Origin: Pseudomonadota bacterium
Lineage (GTDB): Bacteria > Pseudomonadota > Alphaproteobacteria > Acetobacterales > Acetobacteraceae
Reading direction: 5' to 3'
Assembly: GCA_021784255.1 (NCBI GenBank)
Contig: JAJXSZ010000159.1
Span: 1-7,285 of the forward strand
DNA: 7,285 nt
A model generated the notes under the pieces. The model was given only the letters and a program-made list of their open reading frames with translations, made no database searches and was not told the origin of the DNA. A program made the translations under genes and the position numbers. Each line of letters starts with the position of its first letter. Position 1 is the first letter of the stretch. Below are positions 6,012 to 7,285 of this stretch, piece after piece.

Positions 6012-6386
6012 CTAATGGCAGCCATGGGATCGGTCAACCTTCGCCCCGACCGGCGCGCCGTCGGGCGCGGCGGCGGCGGGCGCGGGATGCGAGGCGGCGA
6101 AGGCGGCCTGCTGCTCCGCGCTCGCCGGCTTCTGGTGCGCCGCCTGCCATTCCTTGTAGGGCATGCCATAGACGATCTCGCGCGCCTCGGCGTCGGCGAG
6201 CGCGATGCCGTGCGCCGCGGCCGCCTCGCGGTACCAGCGGCTCAGGCAATTGCGGCAGAAGCCGGCGAGATTCATCAGGTCGATGTTCTGCACATCGCTA
6301 CGCTGGCGCAGATGCGCGACGAGCGTGCGGAACGCCGCCGCCTCCAGCTGGGTGCGGGTCGATGCATCGATTTCCGGTGCCGCCAT
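6012..6386 (-). CDS. DUF1244 family protein, 124 aa
   Basis: This matches the DUF1244 family of small proteins of unknown function. The signature is AFRTLVAHLRQRSDVQNID (18-36) followed by LMNLAGFCRNCLSRWYREAA (37-56), with a Cys-x2-Cys pair at C44 and C47, then EAREIVYGMPYKEW (67-80). The protein is mostly helical, with no signal peptide or membrane segment. Residues about 97-124 form an Ala/Pro-rich tail ending SHGCH, longer than I would expect for the family and possibly metal-binding. The ATG at 6386 follows a strong AAGGAGG with 5-nt spacing, so the longer frame starting at 6488 is rejected. It is first in a likely two-gene unit with gapR and divergent from the glycerate kinase across 83 nt. 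Its biochemical role is unknown. Confidence 0.9.
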   Translation of the reverse strand: MAAPEIDASTRTQLEAAAFRTLVAHLRQRSDVQNIDLMNLAGFCRNCLSRWYREAAAAHGIALADAEAREIVYGMPYKEWQAAHQKPASAEQQAAFAASHPAPAAAAPDGAPVGAKVDRSHGCH

Positions 6387-6391
6387 CCTGG

Positions 6392-6398
6392 CCTCCTT
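6392..6398 (-). promoter_or_regulatory. Shine-Dalgarno deciding the DUF1244 start
   Basis: AAGGAGG on the minus strand lies 5 nt before the ATG at 6386. It excludes the upstream in-frame starts at 6413 and 6488, the latter of which would overlap the divergent glycerate kinase gene. Confidence 0.8.
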
Positions 6399-6433
6399 CA
6401 CTGCCCCCAGCATGGCGCGTCCCCGCCGCCTCC

Positions 6434-6439
6434 GCCATA
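6434..6439 (-). promoter_or_regulatory. Weak -10-like element upstream of DUF1244
   Basis: TATGGC on the minus strand lies 47 nt before the ATG, preceded by a T-rich TTTCTTCC at a slightly short distance. This is the only AT-leaning patch in the 83-bp divergent gap that could serve as a promoter for the DUF1244-gapR unit. The match to consensus is poor. Confidence 0.2.
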
Positions 6440-6469
6440 GTGCGGCCGAACCCGGAAGAAAGTGCTGGC

Positions 6470-7285
6470 ATGGCCCTCGACGACGCATCCGCCCGCAAGC
6501 TGCTGCGCGCCGCCTTCGATGCGGCGGTGCGCGCCGCCGACCCGCGCGCCGTGCTGGCCGCGCACCTGCCCGAAAAGCCGCGCGGGCGCGCCGTGGTCGT
6601 GGGGGTGGGCAAGGCCGCGGCGACGATGGCGCAGGCGCTGGAGGCAGCGTGGCCCGACGTGCCGTTCACCGGCGTGGTGGTGACGCGCGACGGGCACAAG
6701 GTGCCGACGCGCCGGATCGAGGTGCTGGAGGCGCGCCATCCGGTGCCGGACGCGCGCAGCGAGGCCGGGGCGCGGCGGCTGCTCGAGGCGGTGCGCGGGC
6801 TGGGGAAGGACGACCTGGTGCTCGCGCTGGTCTCCGGCGGCGGCTCGGCGCTGGCCGCCCTGCCCGCGGCCGGGCTCACGCTCGCGGACAAGCAGGCGGT
6901 GAACCAGGCGCTGCTCGATTCCGGGGCGGCGATCGGCGAGATGAACACGGTGCGCAAGCATCTCTCCGCGATCAAGGGCGGCAGGCTGGCCGCGGCAGCC
7001 GCGCCGGCGCGGGTGGTCACGCTCCTGATCTCGGACGTGCCGGGCGACGAGCCCGGGGTGATCGCCTCCGGGCCCACCGTCGCCGACCCCACGACCTATG
7101 CCGATGCGCGCGCGATCGTCGCCCGGTTCGCCATCCGCCTGCCGGCGGCGGCGGCGGCGCGGCTCGCGGCGGGCGCCGACGAGACGCCCAAGCCCGGCAG
7201 CCTGGCCGAGGACGTGCGCATGATCGCGACCCCGGCGATGGCGCTGGCGGCGGCGGCGGCGGCGGCACGGGCGGCCGGGGTCGCG
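6470..7285 (+). CDS. Glycerate kinase, GckA/TtuD (MOFRL) type, N-terminal part (cut by window edge)
   Basis: This enzyme phosphorylates D-glycerate with ATP, linking glyoxylate, tartrate, hydroxypyruvate or serine-cycle carbon to lower glycolysis; this family usually yields 2-phosphoglycerate. The window holds 272 codons with no stop, against a usual length of a little over 400, so the C-terminal MOFRL part is missing. Family motifs are VVVGVGKAAATMA (42-54) with the conserved Lys at 48, HPVPDARS (90-97), LVSGGGSALAALP (120-132), NTVRKHLSAIKGGRLA (159-174), LISDVPGD (186-193) and VIASGPTVADP (197-207). The start at 6470 gives the expected short N terminus (DDASARKLLRAAFDAAVRAADP). The ribosome site GGAAGAA is present but spaced about 10 nt. 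It is divergent from DUF1244. The gene is sometimes called gckA or ttuD; the window does not let me choose. Confidence 0.92.
   Translation, partial: MALDDASARKLLRAAFDAAVRAADPRAVLAAHLPEKPRGRAVVVGVGKAAATMAQALEAAWPDVPFTGVVVTRDGHKVPTRRIEVLEARHPVPDARSEAGARRLLEAVRGLGKDDLVLALVSGGGSALAALPAAGLTLADKQAVNQALLDSGAAIGEMNTVRKHLSAIKGGRLAAAAAPARVVTLLISDVPGDEPGVIASGPTVADPTTYADARAIVARFAIRLPAAAAARLAAGADETPKPGSLAEDVRMIATPAMALAAAAAAARAAGVA
7247..7264 (+). repeat. GCG trinucleotide run inside the glycerate kinase gene
   Basis: Six perfect GCG codons in a row, followed by GCA, encode a poly-Ala stretch within a helix. A similar shorter run lies at about 7144-7158. In-frame slippage would only change the number of Ala residues. 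Confidence 0.8.

Noticed and set aside
5954..6169. Longer N terminus for GapR (up to 72 extra residues)
   Set aside because: The extra part overlaps DUF1244 in another frame and is Pro/Arg-rich. The ATG at 5953 has a good ribosome site and gives the normal family length.
6298..7092. Minus-strand frame of 264 codons across the glycerate kinase start
   Set aside because: It overlaps both the DUF1244 start and the glycerate kinase on the opposite strand. It is Ser/Ala/Arg-rich without motifs.
1..7285. CRISPR array, insertion sequence, toxin-antitoxin or defence system
   Set aside because: No spaced direct repeats, terminal inverted repeats, transposase/integrase motifs or known defence domains were seen on either strand.

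Overview
The window comes from a very GC-rich genome, most likely an alphaproteobacterium of the Rhodospirillales/Acetobacterales type. Codon third positions are almost always G or C. A GapR (DUF2312) gene is present, and this family is essentially alphaproteobacterial. It sits beside a DUF1244 gene and a GckA/TtuD-type glycerate kinase, which also fits that class. The region is densely packed core chromosome. No transposase, integrase, CRISPR array, toxin-antitoxin pair or defence gene was found.

Left end (1-304): a possible C-terminal tail of a plus-strand gene stops at 69. A non-coding stretch follows with a weak terminator-like hairpin and a small AT-rich palindrome. Then comes a complete minus-strand tRNA-Thr(CGU) with its CCA end encoded.

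Minus-strand operon (330-3803, transcribed right to left): an M3-family oligoendopeptidase F of 599 aa, then after 10 nt an ABC1/AarF-type atypical kinase of 453 aa, then, overlapping it by one base (TGATG), a 100-aa protein of unknown function. The tRNA begins only 25 nt beyond this last gene. A candidate promoter lies in the 132-bp divergent gap upstream of the peptidase.

Plus strand (3936-5660): an AMP-forming long-chain acyl-CoA synthetase of 574 aa, divergent from the peptidase. It converges on gapR with only 8 nt between the stop codons.

Minus strand (5669-6386): a DUF1244 gene of 124 aa followed after 58 nt by gapR (94 aa), probably one transcript. GapR is a DNA-binding protein of overtwisted DNA; DUF1244 has no known function.

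Right end (6470-7285, plus strand): the first 272 codons of a glycerate kinase, divergent from DUF1244 across 83 nt and cut by the window edge.

Functionally the window mixes peptide turnover, a kinase family associated with ubiquinone, fatty-acid activation, nucleoid topology and glycerate/glyoxylate carbon metabolism. No new multi-gene system is evident. The least understood parts are the 100-aa protein coupled to the kinase, the DUF1244-GapR pairing, and the tRNA-Thr edge as a possible integration site.
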